From positions 4,650,001 to 4,714,000 of the forward strand of contig NZ_CP092427.2 of assembly GCF_022374875.2 (NCBI RefSeq): a stretch of DNA of 64,000 bases. The letters run 5' to 3'. The position numbers were made by a program, and so were the translations under genes. Positions 55,269-63,756 of this stretch are shown in pieces; the stretch's first letter is position 1; the number at the start of each line of letters is the position of its first letter. The notes beneath the pieces were generated by a model. It was not told the DNA's origin. It made no database searches and worked only from the letters and a program-made list of their open reading frames with translations. Origin of the DNA: Mycolicibacterium rufum (GTDB lineage: Bacteria > Actinomycetota > Actinomycetes > Mycobacteriales > Mycobacteriaceae).

Positions 55269-56227
55269 CCGGTCGACCGTCGCCCGAGGAGATCATCCTC
55301 TACGAGAAGGACCGGTCGACCAAGATCGCCACGATCACGTTCAACCGGCCCGACCGCCTCAACGCGCCCACCTCGGCGGCGCGGCTGCGGTACGCGGATC
55401 TGCTGCGGGCAGCGACGGTCGACGACGACGTCAAGGTGGTCGTGATCCGCGGTGTCGGGGACGATCTCGGCAGCGGGGCGGATCTCCCGGAGTTCATGGC
55501 CGGCCGAGACGACCCCGCGGCGCGGCTGGCCGAGTTGCGGCTCGAGGACGACGGCGTCGGCGACGTCACCTATCCGCCGGTCGGCACGTTCCGCAACGGC
55601 GCGACGATCAGCGCGTGGTACGCCAACGTGGCGGCAGGCAACCGTCCGCTGCAGGAGCTGAAGAAGATCAGCATCGTGGAGGCCAAGGGGTACTGCTACG
55701 GCTGGCACTTCTATCAATGCGCCGACGCCGATCTCGTGATCTCCGCCGACGACGCGCTGTTCGGCCATCCGTCGTTCCGCTACTACGGGTGGGGCCCGCG
55801 GATGTGGACCTGGGTGCAGATGATGGGGCTGCGTAAGTTCCAGGAGATGGTGTTCACCGGCCGCCCGTTCACCGCGGCGGAGATGGACGCCTGCAACTTC
55901 TTGAACAAGGTGGTTCCCCGCGAGCGGCTCGAGGCCGAGGTCGACACGTACGCGCGGGCGTGCGCGCGCAACCGTCCCGTCGACACGGTGTTCCAGCAGA
56001 AGATGTTCTTCGAGATCTTCAAGCAGCAGCAGGGCGAGTACATGGGCAGCCTGCTGGCGGCGTTCTTCGAATCCATGGGCGGCGGCGCCGTCAACGACGG
56101 CGACGACTTCGACATGAACGAGGCGATCGATCGGGGACTCGGCGACGCCGTCAACGACAACGATCTCCGCTTCCCCCCGGAGTTCCGGCTCGGCAAGTCC
56201 CACCGCGTGCGGGACGGCGATGCCTGA
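55265..56227 (+). CDS. Crotonase-family enoyl-CoA hydratase, long form (paralogue B)
   Basis: The 320-residue crotonase has ATITFNRPDRLNAPTSAARLRYADLL, VVIRGVGDDLGSGADLPEF, and the block ISIVEAKGYCYGWHFYQCADADLVISADDALFGHPSFRYYGWG, which is almost the same as in the 32.2-kb gene. It also shares NRPxDT and the end DNDLRFPPEFRL. It starts at GTG 55265 overlapping the M24 stop by 4 nt, and its 3' end overlaps the CoA transferase by 8 nt. The duplicate may act on a related CoA ester in the second operon. Confidence 0.88.
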   Translation: MTGRPSPEEIILYEKDRSTKIATITFNRPDRLNAPTSAARLRYADLLRAATVDDDVKVVVIRGVGDDLGSGADLPEFMAGRDDPAARLAELRLEDDGVGDVTYPPVGTFRNGATISAWYANVAAGNRPLQELKKISIVEAKGYCYGWHFYQCADADLVISADDALFGHPSFRYYGWGPRMWTWVQMMGLRKFQEMVFTGRPFTAAEMDACNFLNKVVPRERLEAEVDTYARACARNRPVDTVFQQKMFFEIFKQQQGEYMGSLLAAFFESMGGGAVNDGDDFDMNEAIDRGLGDAVNDNDLRFPPEFRLGKSHRVRDGDA

Positions 56228-58631
56228 GCATCCCCTGTCCGGGTACGCCATCGTGGACCTGTCCACGGGGATCGCCGGCGCGTACTGCACGAAGCTGCTT
56301 GCCGACGGCGGTGCGGAGGTCGTCAAAGTCGAACCACCGCAGGGTGATCCGCTGCGGGCATGGTCTGCATCGGGGGCCGACGTCATCGAGGGCACCGACG
56401 GCGCCCTGTTCTCCTATCTCGCCTGCTCCAAGCGCAGTGTGGTGGCCGACCCCGACGGCGACACCGAATTCGTCGATGCACTGCTCGCCGATGCGGACGC
56501 GGTGCTGTGGTCGCGCGGTCCCGGCATTGCCGCCGCACCGCAGTTCGCGCCCGACGAGATCCATCGCAGGCATCCGCACCTGACGGTCACCGCGATCACC
56601 CCTTTCGGGCTGACCGGTCCCTGGAGTGAGCGGCCCGCGACCGAGTTCACGCTTCAGGCATGGTCGGGGGGCATCGTCGGCCTCGGCCGCGGTGCACCCG
56701 ACCGGGCGCCCGTGTACGTCGGCGGGCAGGTGGGGGAGTACCTCGCCGGCGCCTACGCCAGCGCTGCCACGCTGGCGTCACGCCTACGAGGCGGCGCCGA
56801 GTTGATCGACCTGTCGATGCTCGAGACGTCGATCCTCGGCCTCACCTACTATCCGGTCACCTACTTCGAGATGCTCGGCAGGCCGTGGCGCGACGCGCGT
56901 CGGCTGACGGTGCCCGGGATCGCGCGCGCCAAGGACGGGCTCGTCGACATCGGATGCGGAACTGCTCAGCAGTGGTTCGACCTGTGCGCGATGACGGGGC
57001 ACGTCGAGTGGATCGACGAGGACTCGCCGCTGACCATCACCCAGCAGGCCACCGAGCACGCCGACGAGCTGTACGCGTGGGTGGCCGATCAGACCGTCGA
57101 CGAGATCCGCGACCTCGCGACCGCGTTCCGGATCCCCAACGCGCCCGTCGCCCACGGCGCCAACGTCGAACGTCTCGACCACTACGTCGAACGCGGATCG
57201 TTCATCGTCAATCCGCGCGACGGTTTCACCCAGCCCGGCCACCCCTACCGCATGGCTCCCGCCGCGCTCCGCCCCCCGGAGCCGGCCCCGCGCCTCGGCG
57301 AACACACCGACCTCTACCGCCCGCGGAATAGTGTTCCTGGTCGCGATCGCGGCGCTTCCACAGCCCGGAATGCGCTTCCGCGGCGGGACGGGTTGCCGTT
57401 GGCGGGGCTGCGCGTGGTCGACATGACGACGTTCTGGGCCGGGCCGAGCTGCACCCATCTGATGGCGATGCTCGGCGCGGACGTCATCCATGTGGAATCG
57501 ACCCGCCACCCCGACGGCACCCGGTTGATCGCCGGCATCCCCGCCACCGAGCAGCTGTGGTGGGAACGCTCCCCGATCTTCTCGGGGCTGAACACGAACA
57601 AGCACGGGGTGACGCTGAACCTGCAGCACCCGACCGGACGCGAGCTGCTCGGCCGACTGATCGCGACCGCCGACGTCGTGGTCGAGAACTTCACCCCGCG
57701 GGTGCTCGAGAGCATGGGCCTGACGTACGACGCGGTGAAGGCGATCACGCCGGACATCGTGATGGCCCGCATGCCCGGCTTCGGCCTCGACGGTCCGTGG
57801 CGGGACAACCCGGCCTTCGCGTACGTGATCGAGGCGGCGGCCGGAATCAGCTGGCTCACCGGCTATCCCGACCTCAATCCGTTCGAGCCCTACTCGGTCG
57901 GCGACCCCAACGCCGGGATCCACGCGCTCAACGCGATCCTGCTGGCTCTCGAGCATCGGCGCAAGACCGGCGAGGGTTCGCTGGTCGAGGCGGCGATGGT
58001 GGACGCGGCGCTGAGCATCGCCGCCGAGCAGGTGATCGAGTACTCGGCCTACGGTGCGCTGCTGCAGCGCAGCGGGAATCGCGGTCCCACCGCGGCGCCG
58101 CAGAACCTCTACCGCACAAACGAGACCGACGAGTTCGGCCGCCTCGACAGCTGGGTGGCGCTGGCGGTGGAGACCGACGCCCAGTGGGCGGGACTGTGCG
58201 AGGCGCTGGGACATCCGCCGTGGACCACATCCGACGGGCTGACGACGGCGTCTGGCCGGCGTGCCCGGCACGACCTGCTCGATGACCACCTGGCTCGATG
58301 GTGCGGCGAGCGCACGGCGAACGAGATCGTGGACATGTTGTGGGCCCATGGCGTTCCGGTCGCCAAGGTCATGCAGCCCCACCGCCAGACGGAGTTGCCG
58401 CAGCTGTCAGCCCGCGGGTTCTTCGAGCCGGTCGATCATCCGGTCAACCCACCGACACCGCACAGCACGCTGCCGTTCCGCTCGAGCCGGGGTCCGCAGC
58501 GCGTGCACACGGCGTCGGCGCCACTGCTCGGTGAACACAACGCCGAGGTGCTGCGCGAACTGGGGCTCGACGACGAGGAGATCAGCCGGCTGGAAGCGGA
58601 CGGGATCATCGGCACGACGATTGCCCGATGA
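56220..58631 (+). CDS. Double-length CoA transferase family III (CaiB/BaiF fusion)
   Basis: The 803-residue protein has two CaiB/BaiF domains, about 1-365 and 392-803. Domain 2 retains the catalytic aspartate D562 (SVGDPNAGIHA). Domain 1 has E173 at the equivalent place (GQVGEYLAG), so domain 1 is probably not the catalytic half. The linker (about residues 369-389, NSVPGRDRGASTARNALPRR) is encoded by a ~63-bp palindromic repeat that keeps the frame open. It is the last gene of the long operon. It should transfer CoA between pathway acids. Confidence 0.9.
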   Translation: MPEHPLSGYAIVDLSTGIAGAYCTKLLADGGAEVVKVEPPQGDPLRAWSASGADVIEGTDGALFSYLACSKRSVVADPDGDTEFVDALLADADAVLWSRGPGIAAAPQFAPDEIHRRHPHLTVTAITPFGLTGPWSERPATEFTLQAWSGGIVGLGRGAPDRAPVYVGGQVGEYLAGAYASAATLASRLRGGAELIDLSMLETSILGLTYYPVTYFEMLGRPWRDARRLTVPGIARAKDGLVDIGCGTAQQWFDLCAMTGHVEWIDEDSPLTITQQATEHADELYAWVADQTVDEIRDLATAFRIPNAPVAHGANVERLDHYVERGSFIVNPRDGFTQPGHPYRMAPAALRPPEPAPRLGEHTDLYRPRNSVPGRDRGASTARNALPRRDGLPLAGLRVVDMTTFWAGPSCTHLMAMLGADVIHVESTRHPDGTRLIAGIPATEQLWWERSPIFSGLNTNKHGVTLNLQHPTGRELLGRLIATADVVVENFTPRVLESMGLTYDAVKAITPDIVMARMPGFGLDGPWRDNPAFAYVIEAAAGISWLTGYPDLNPFEPYSVGDPNAGIHALNAILLALEHRRKTGEGSLVEAAMVDAALSIAAEQVIEYSAYGALLQRSGNRGPTAAPQNLYRTNETDEFGRLDSWVALAVETDAQWAGLCEALGHPPWTTSDGLTTASGRRARHDLLDDHLARWCGERTANEIVDMLWAHGVPVAKVMQPHRQTELPQLSARGFFEPVDHPVNPPTPHSTLPFRSSRGPQRVHTASAPLLGEHNAEVLRELGLDDEEISRLEADGIIGTTIAR
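57321..57383 (-). repeat. ~63-bp palindromic repeat, copy B (in frame inside CoA transferase)
   Basis: Read on the minus strand this copy begins CCGCGGAAGCGCATTCC and ends CACTATTCCGCGG, closely matching copy A at 33266-33329; the outer 8-bp ends are perfect inverted repeats. It lies at the junction of the two CaiB domains, is 63 nt long, a multiple of three, and has no stop in the coding frame. It therefore adds about 21 residues to the linker. Confidence 0.7.
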
Positions 58632-58634
58632 CCG

Positions 58635-59441
58635 TCACGAGCCGGAACCTGCTTCGCCGGCCCACTCGGCGCTGACCCGCTGTTTCTGCTCGGCCACCAC
58701 GCCTTGCAGATGCGACGCCTTGGGCCACCCGTAGTGCGCCGCGAAATGCAATGTCAGCTCGTCCATCTCGTCGAATGAGAGGTCCCGGCTCCTCAGCGCG
58801 GCATAGACGTGGCTGAGGATGGGCAGCGGCGCGTCCTGGAAAGCGACGCATGCGACGGTGATGAGTCGCCGTTCGCGCATGCCTAGCCCCGGGCGCAACC
58901 ACATCTCCCCGAACACGAAGTTCAGGATCCCCGCGCCCTGATAAGGGTTGTCGCGCAGGGGAGCGTAGGGCAGACAGTTGATGTCGCGGAACGACTGCTC
59001 GCCGGTCGTCAACCGCTGCTCCGGATCGCTGGGGGTGCTCAGGGGCAGCAGTGGTTCGGGAGCCGGCACGGGCAGACCGCGCTCGGTATGGATGCGGTGC
59101 CATTGCTCGTCGACCACCATGTTGAATCGCGACGCTTTGGGCCAGCCCGCATAGACCGCGAAATGCAGAACGCTTTCCTGTATTTCGACGATGGTGAGGT
59201 CACCGCTGTTCAGCGCTCCGTAGACGTGATCGCGTAACGGTTGCTCGGCGTCGGCGTCGGCGACGCACGCCAGCGTGACGAATCGCCGGTCCCGCCGGGA
59301 GAGGTGGGGACGCTGCCAGACGTCGGCGAAGACGAAATCGAGCAGGTGGTCCGCCGCGGGTGTGTTCGACGACGGGGCGGGCATCGTCATGATTTCGGCG
59401 AAGGCGTCCCTGCCCCGCCCTGCTGATGCGGTCATGGTCAT
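58635..59441 (-). CDS. Tandem carboxymuconolactone-decarboxylase-like (CMD/AhpD) protein
   Basis: The 268-residue protein consists of two CMD-like repeats: FVFADVWQRPHLSRRDRRFVTLACVADADAEQPLRDHVYGAL...HFAVYAGWPKAS, and FVFGEMWLRPGLGMRERRLITVACVAFQDAPLPILSHVYAAL...HFAAHYGWPKAS. Neither repeat shows the CxxC of AhpD peroxidases, so a decarboxylase or lactone-type role is more likely. Starts ATG 59441 or ATG 59435. It shares a strand with, and sits 13 nt downstream of, the mycofactocin-type SDR pair. Confidence 0.85.
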   Translation of the reverse strand: MTMTASAGRGRDAFAEIMTMPAPSSNTPAADHLLDFVFADVWQRPHLSRRDRRFVTLACVADADAEQPLRDHVYGALNSGDLTIVEIQESVLHFAVYAGWPKASRFNMVVDEQWHRIHTERGLPVPAPEPLLPLSTPSDPEQRLTTGEQSFRDINCLPYAPLRDNPYQGAGILNFVFGEMWLRPGLGMRERRLITVACVAFQDAPLPILSHVYAALRSRDLSFDEMDELTLHFAAHYGWPKASHLQGVVAEQKQRVSAEWAGEAGSGS

Positions 59442-59454
59442 GTCCCGTTCGTGC

Positions 59455-60267
59455 TCACCGCAGGGTGACGCCTGCATCGACCTTGAACTCCAGCCCGGTG
59501 ACGTATCGGGACTCGTCGGAGACCAGGAAGAGAACCGCGTTGCTGATGTCGATCGCCTCGGCCATCACGATCGGCATGGCATTGGCGAAGAGCGGGGCCA
59601 GATCAGGCCGCTTCTCGCGGAGCAGCCCGTGCAGCGAGGCGGGCTGCATGCCCGTCTCTACGCCAGTCGGATGGACGGTGTTCACTCGAACGTTCGTCGC
59701 GGCCAGTTCGTTGGCCAGAGCACGGCTCAAACCCACCACACCGTGCTTGGAGGCGGTGTACGGCAGGTGCAGCGGCGATCCCTTGATCCCGGCCGCCGAG
59801 CTGATGTTGACGATGCTGCCCCCGCGGTCGACGAGGTGCGGCAGTGCGGCACGGCAGGTGTTCCACGTCCCGATCAGGTTCACGTCGACGACGGTGCGCC
59901 ACTGTTCGGAACTCGTGGTGTCCCAGGTCCCGGCGGTCAGCACGCCGGCGTTGGCGATCGCGGCGTCCAGGCCGCCGAGCTCGGCCACCCCGGCATCGAC
60001 GGCCGCAGTGAGCATTTCGCCGTCCTGCACGTCGGCGACCGCCGTGACCGCGCGCTGGCCGGTGGCTTCGACCAGCTGCGCCGTCTGGTCGAGGTCCTCG
60101 GCGGTGGCGAGCGGATACTCGACCGCGGGCAGTGACGCGCAGATGTCGACCAAGATGAGATCGGCGCCCTCCTCGGCCAGCCGGACTGCGTGGCTGCGGC
60201 CCATGCCGCGTGCCGCGCCGGTGACGAGAACCCTTTTCCCGGCGACGCGCCCGTAGTCTGCGCTCAC
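59455..60267 (-). CDS. Mycofactocin-type short-chain dehydrogenase
   Basis: The 270-residue SDR has [34 protein letters not shown]. The [14 protein letters not shown] insert is typical of mycofactocin-associated SDRs that hold NAD non-exchangeably. The catalytic block is [13 protein letters not shown] with YTASK, then [17 protein letters not shown] 60267 overlaps the upstream SDR stop by 4 nt. It probably oxidises an alcohol, handing electrons to mycofactocin made elsewhere in the genome. Confidence 0.88.
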   Translation of the reverse strand: MSADYGRVAGKRVLVTGAARGMGRSHAVRLAEEGADLILVDICASLPAVEYPLATAEDLDQTAQLVEATGQRAVTAVADVQDGEMLTAAVDAGVAELGGLDAAIANAGVLTAGTWDTTSSEQWRTVVDVNLIGTWNTCRAALPHLVDRGGSIVNISSAAGIKGSPLHLPYTASKHGVVGLSRALANELAATNVRVNTVHPTGVETGMQPASLHGLLREKRPDLAPLFANAMPIVMAEAIDISNAVLFLVSDESRYVTGLEFKVDAGVTLR

Positions 60268-61094
60268 AGCTTGTTGCAGAAGCCGGCGTCGACCGGGAAC
60301 GTGACCCCGGTGACGTACTGGGCCGCGTCGGAGACCAGGTAGGCGATCGCGGCGCTGATGTCCTCGGGTTCGAGCAATGCCACGGGCATCGGATTCTGCA
60401 GATGCGGTCCTCCGTCGGGATAGTTCTCGAGGAAGGCCGTCATCGCGGGGTTGACCGCCATCATCGTGTTCACCGCCGTGGGATGGACCGTGTTGACCCG
60501 GATACTGTGCGGCGCCAGTGCGTTGGCCAGCGTGCGCATCAGCCCGACGATCCCGTGCTTGGATGCTGCGTATCCGAGGCCACCGCCCTGCAGCCCACCG
60601 AAACCACGCAGACCGGCGGTCGAGCTGGTGAAGACGATCGAACCACCGCGGCCGCCGGCGATCAGGTGCGGGATGGCCGCCTTGGCCGTGTGGAAGGAAC
60701 CGACCAGGTTGACGTCGAGGACATCGGTCCACATCTGCAGTTCTTCGTCGACCGTCAACTCGCGGAACGCCATCGAGGCGATACCGGCGTTGGCGCAGAC
60801 GATGTCGAGCCGACCGAACCGCTTTACGCCCGCTGTCAGAGCGTCGTCGAGCGCGTGGAAGTCGCGGACGTCGGCGACCGACGCGACGATGCGGCCGCCG
60901 CGCGATTCGACCAGGGACACGGTCTCGGCGAGTGCGTCACGATCGGCCATCGGGTAGCCGTTCGACGCGATGTCGGCGCAGATGTCCACACCGATGATGC
61001 TCGCGCCGTCGGCGGCCAGTCGGAGGGCGTGGCTTCGCCCCTGCCCGCGCGCCACCCCGGTGATGAAGGCGACCTTGCCGTCCAGAGAACCCAT
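60264..61094 (-). CDS. Mycofactocin-type short-chain dehydrogenase
   Basis: The 276-residue SDR is close to the next gene: [36 protein letters not shown] (mycofactocin-type signature), NAGIAS, a catalytic Ser region [21 protein letters not shown] and [15 protein letters not shown]. The longer open frame upstream lacks homology; [10 protein letters not shown] at ATG 61094 is the start. It leads a three-gene minus-strand operon (SDR, SDR, CMD), divergent from a TetR gene with two operator-like palindromes between. Confidence 0.88.
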   Translation of the reverse strand: MGSLDGKVAFITGVARGQGRSHALRLAADGASIIGVDICADIASNGYPMADRDALAETVSLVESRGGRIVASVADVRDFHALDDALTAGVKRFGRLDIVCANAGIASMAFRELTVDEELQMWTDVLDVNLVGSFHTAKAAIPHLIAGGRGGSIVFTSSTAGLRGFGGLQGGGLGYAASKHGIVGLMRTLANALAPHSIRVNTVHPTAVNTMMAVNPAMTAFLENYPDGGPHLQNPMPVALLEPEDISAAIAYLVSDAAQYVTGVTFPVDAGFCNKL

Positions 61095-61138
61095 GCGACC
61101 GTCCGATCGTGAGACGCCACTGTCATGGCGCAAACTGA

Positions 61139-61174
61139 GTAACCGTGTTACACCGCGTACGGTAACGAAGTTAC
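61139..61174. promoter_or_regulatory. Pair of GTAAC-N3-GTTAC palindromes
   Basis: GTAAC-CGT-GTTAC (61139-61151) and GTAAC-GAA-GTTAC (61162-61174) are two identical-arm palindromes 23 bp apart, about two helix turns. They lie between the mycofactocin-type SDR (start 61094) and the TetR (start 61200). They are very probably the TetR operators, with cooperative binding by two dimers. Confidence 0.75.
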
Positions 61175-61199
61175 TCCACGACGGCAAGGGTGCTCCCCG

Positions 61200-61829
61200 A
61201 TGACGAGATCAACGCACGGCGACGACGGCGACGAGCGCCTGCTGGCCACGGTCGTCGACATCCTCGAGTCGGACGGCTATGACGCGGTGCAACTGCGCGC
61301 CGTCGCGCGGCGTGCGCGCACATCGTTGGCGACCATCTACAAGCGCTACCCCACCCGCGACGAACTGATCTTCGCGGCGCTGGAAGCCTGGATGGTCGAG
61401 AACCGCTACGCCGGTGTGGTTCCGCACGCCAGAGCTCCCGGGGAATCGCTCTACGCCGCGCTGATGCAGCTGTTCCGGCGCATCTTCGAACCGTGGGAGC
61501 GTCACCCCCGCATGCTCACCGCCTTCTATCGCGTGCGGTCTTCGCCCGGCGGGAAGCGCCTGCTCGACCGCGGGCTGGGCATCGTCGGGCCGGCCGGCCT
61601 GGAGTTGCTCTCCGGTGTCGACGACGAGTTCATCCGCGATTTCGACGCCATCGTCTCCAGCGTCGTGTACGGGTTGCTGGGGCGCTTCGCGACGGGGGAG
61701 ATCGCGATCACCGACATCCTTCCGACTCTGGATCGGACGGTGTACTGGTTGACCAGGGGGTACGAGGCCGACGAGAAGGCGACCGCCGTGGCCGTTGCGC
61801 CGTCAGTGAAGAGACGAGGTGGGCGATGA
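61200..61829 (+). CDS. TetR-family transcriptional regulator
   Basis: The 209-residue protein has a TetR HTH at about 13-58 ([43 protein letters not shown]) and a helical ligand domain with [35 protein letters not shown], as in KstR-type regulators of steroid/lipid catabolism. Two palindromes upstream suggest control of the divergent SDR operon and itself. It is coupled to the next SDR by ATGA. Confidence 0.9.
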   Translation: MTRSTHGDDGDERLLATVVDILESDGYDAVQLRAVARRARTSLATIYKRYPTRDELIFAALEAWMVENRYAGVVPHARAPGESLYAALMQLFRRIFEPWERHPRMLTAFYRVRSSPGGKRLLDRGLGIVGPAGLELLSGVDDEFIRDFDAIVSSVVYGLLGRFATGEIAITDILPTLDRTVYWLTRGYEADEKATAVAVAPSVKRRGGR

Positions 61830-62629
61830 TCGCACCGTCGGACATCCTGCTCACCGGCCGGGTGGCCGTCGTCACCGGCGGCGGCGCCGGTATCGGGCGC
61901 GGAATCGCGCGCGGGCTGGCCGCTTTCGGCGCCTCGGTGGTGGTCTGGGAGCGTGATCCCGACACCTGTGCGGCCGCGGCCGACGAGGTCGGCGGGCTCG
62001 GGATCGTCGTCGATGTCCGCGACGCCGAGGCCGTCGACGCCGCGCTCGCGCGCACCGAGGCCGAGCGCGGAACCGTCTCGGTGCTGATCAACAACGCCGG
62101 CGGCACGTTCCGGTCAGCGCTGCTGGAGACCTCCGAGAACGGCTGGGATGCCCTGTATCGCAGCAATCTTCGCCACGTTCTGCTCTGCACACAGCGGATC
62201 GCGCGCCGTCTGGTGGCCGCGGGCAAGCCGGGTAGCGTCGTCAACATCACGTCGATCGAGGGCGTGCGCGCCGCACCCGGCTACGCCGCGTACGCCGCTG
62301 CCAAGGCCGGCGTCATCAACTACACCAAAACCGCGTCGTTCGAATTGGCTCCCCACGGGATCCGGGTCAACGCGCTGGCGCCCGACCTCACGCTGACCGA
62401 AGGTCTGGCCGGCATCGCGTCGGCAAATCTGTCCGAGGACATCGGCGCAGGCATCCCGTTGCGCCGCCCCGGTACTGTCGACGAGATGGCCTCGGCCGCG
62501 GTCTTTCTCGCCTCCGACATGGCGGCGTACATCACCGGGCAGACCCTGCACGTCGACGGCGGCACCGACGCCGCGGGCGGCTGGTACTTCCATCCGCACA
62601 CCGGAGAGGCCACGCTGGGACCGTCCTGA
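61826..62629 (+). CDS. Short-chain dehydrogenase
   Basis: The 267-residue classical SDR has RVAVVTGGGAGIGRGIARGLAAFGASVVVWERDPD, NNAGG, the catalytic Ser in VNITSIEGVRAAPGY and YAAAK, with the end YITGQTLHVDGGTDAAGGWYFHP. ATG 61826 overlaps the TetR stop by 4 nt. It is convergent with the epimerase gene (4 nt apart). Substrate unknown, but the regulator ties it to the mycofactocin SDR operon. Confidence 0.9.
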   Translation: MIAPSDILLTGRVAVVTGGGAGIGRGIARGLAAFGASVVVWERDPDTCAAAADEVGGLGIVVDVRDAEAVDAALARTEAERGTVSVLINNAGGTFRSALLETSENGWDALYRSNLRHVLLCTQRIARRLVAAGKPGSVVNITSIEGVRAAPGYAAYAAAKAGVINYTKTASFELAPHGIRVNALAPDLTLTEGLAGIASANLSEDIGAGIPLRRPGTVDEMASAAVFLASDMAAYITGQTLHVDGGTDAAGGWYFHPHTGEATLGPS

Positions 62630-62633
62630 CGCG

Positions 62634-63695
62634 CTAGGAGTCCGGCGACGGATCTCCCAGCGTGCGTCGGATGGCGCCCCAGGGATCGGCGTACTGACCG
62701 GGCTGCTTCCAGTAGGCGCCGCGGCGGGTCAGGAGGGCGTTGACCAGTGGTGCGGCCAGGGGCAGCACATACCGGGCCGGTCCGGCCCGCCGCGCCGCCT
62801 CGTCGAGCATGTCCTGCCACGAATAGTGTTGGAAGGCCAGGGCTTCCTGCGCTCGGGTGGTGTCCATCCAATCGGTGACGAACCAGTCCTCGTCACTGTT
62901 CGGATCGCCCTTGCGTCCGGTCGGCAGCCCGTTCTTCAGTCCGCGGGCGGCGGCCAGCGCCGGCCCGACCTGGCCCTGCAGCACGCGGTGGGAATCGTCC
63001 CCGGCGATCAACAGGATCTCACCGACCACGTCCGCGGTGGTCGCCGCGGCGAACGCCCACGCGACGTCGCGGACGTCGACGGTGTGCAGCCTGCCGTCGG
63101 TGGGCAGCGTGCTCTCGAAGTACAGCGCGTCCATCGAAAACGGAATGGCCTTGGGGTCGACGCTGAGCACGCCGCCCAATCGCAACACCACCCACTTCAG
63201 GGAGGACGCGCGGACGATCGCCTCGGCCTCGGCCTTGTGGGCGCTGTAGAGGTCGGAGTGCTTCATCGGCATGTCCGCGGTGACCGGGCCCGTGGCGCGG
63301 TGGGGGTTGCGTGCGCCGTACACCGCGTTGCTCGACGCCTGGACGAATCGCGGGGGGGTGGGCTGTTTTTCGGCGATCCGGACCAGCGTGGCCGTGGCAT
63401 CGACGTTGACGCGCCGCGCCAGCGCACGGTTCTTGTAGATCGTCGGCGGGATGATCGCGGCGAGGTGGACGATCACCTCCGGCGCCACCCCGGCCACCAG
63501 ACGCCCGGTCTGCTCCGCATCGGTCAGGTCCGCCCACTGCACCGTGACACCTGCGGGGAGGTTCTCTGCGGCCGTCCGGTTGGCGGGCGTGTCGAGATCG
63601 GCGATGACGACCTGCCGACCGAGCTCGGCCAGGCGTCGTACCGTGGCGGAGCCGACGAGGCCGAACCCTCCGGTGACGAGCACCGTTCCCGGCAT
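62634..63695 (-). CDS. NAD-dependent epimerase/dehydratase (extended SDR)
   Basis: The 353-residue extended SDR has TVLVTGGFGLVGSATVRRLAELGRQVVIADLDT, HLAAIIPP, SSNAVYGARNP, the catalytic YSAHK (residues 152-156 region), and a helical C terminus. It resembles 3-beta-HSD/epimerase-type proteins seen beside sterol and polyketide loci. ATG 63695 follows GGGAGGA. It is divergent from an acyltransferase-like gene across 61 nt that contains degenerate ATTCTC-type half sites. Confidence 0.87.
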   Translation of the reverse strand: MPGTVLVTGGFGLVGSATVRRLAELGRQVVIADLDTPANRTAAENLPAGVTVQWADLTDAEQTGRLVAGVAPEVIVHLAAIIPPTIYKNRALARRVNVDATATLVRIAEKQPTPPRFVQASSNAVYGARNPHRATGPVTADMPMKHSDLYSAHKAEAEAIVRASSLKWVVLRLGGVLSVDPKAIPFSMDALYFESTLPTDGRLHTVDVRDVAWAFAAATTADVVGEILLIAGDDSHRVLQGQVGPALAAARGLKNGLPTGRKGDPNSDEDWFVTDWMDTTRAQEALAFQHYSWQDMLDEAARRAGPARYVLPLAAPLVNALLTRRGAYWKQPGQYADPWGAIRRTLGDPSPDS

Positions 63696-63756
63696 GAAAA
63701 TCCTCCCACCTGCGAATATGACATTCTCCGAAAACGAGAGTACCATCTCCACCACG

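Noticed and set aside
63721..63745. A possible fourth GAGAAT-type palindrome between the epimerase and acyltransferase genes
   Set aside because: The arms GAGAGT and ATCTCC do not pair at the same spacing; only half sites (ATTCTC, GAGAG) are present.
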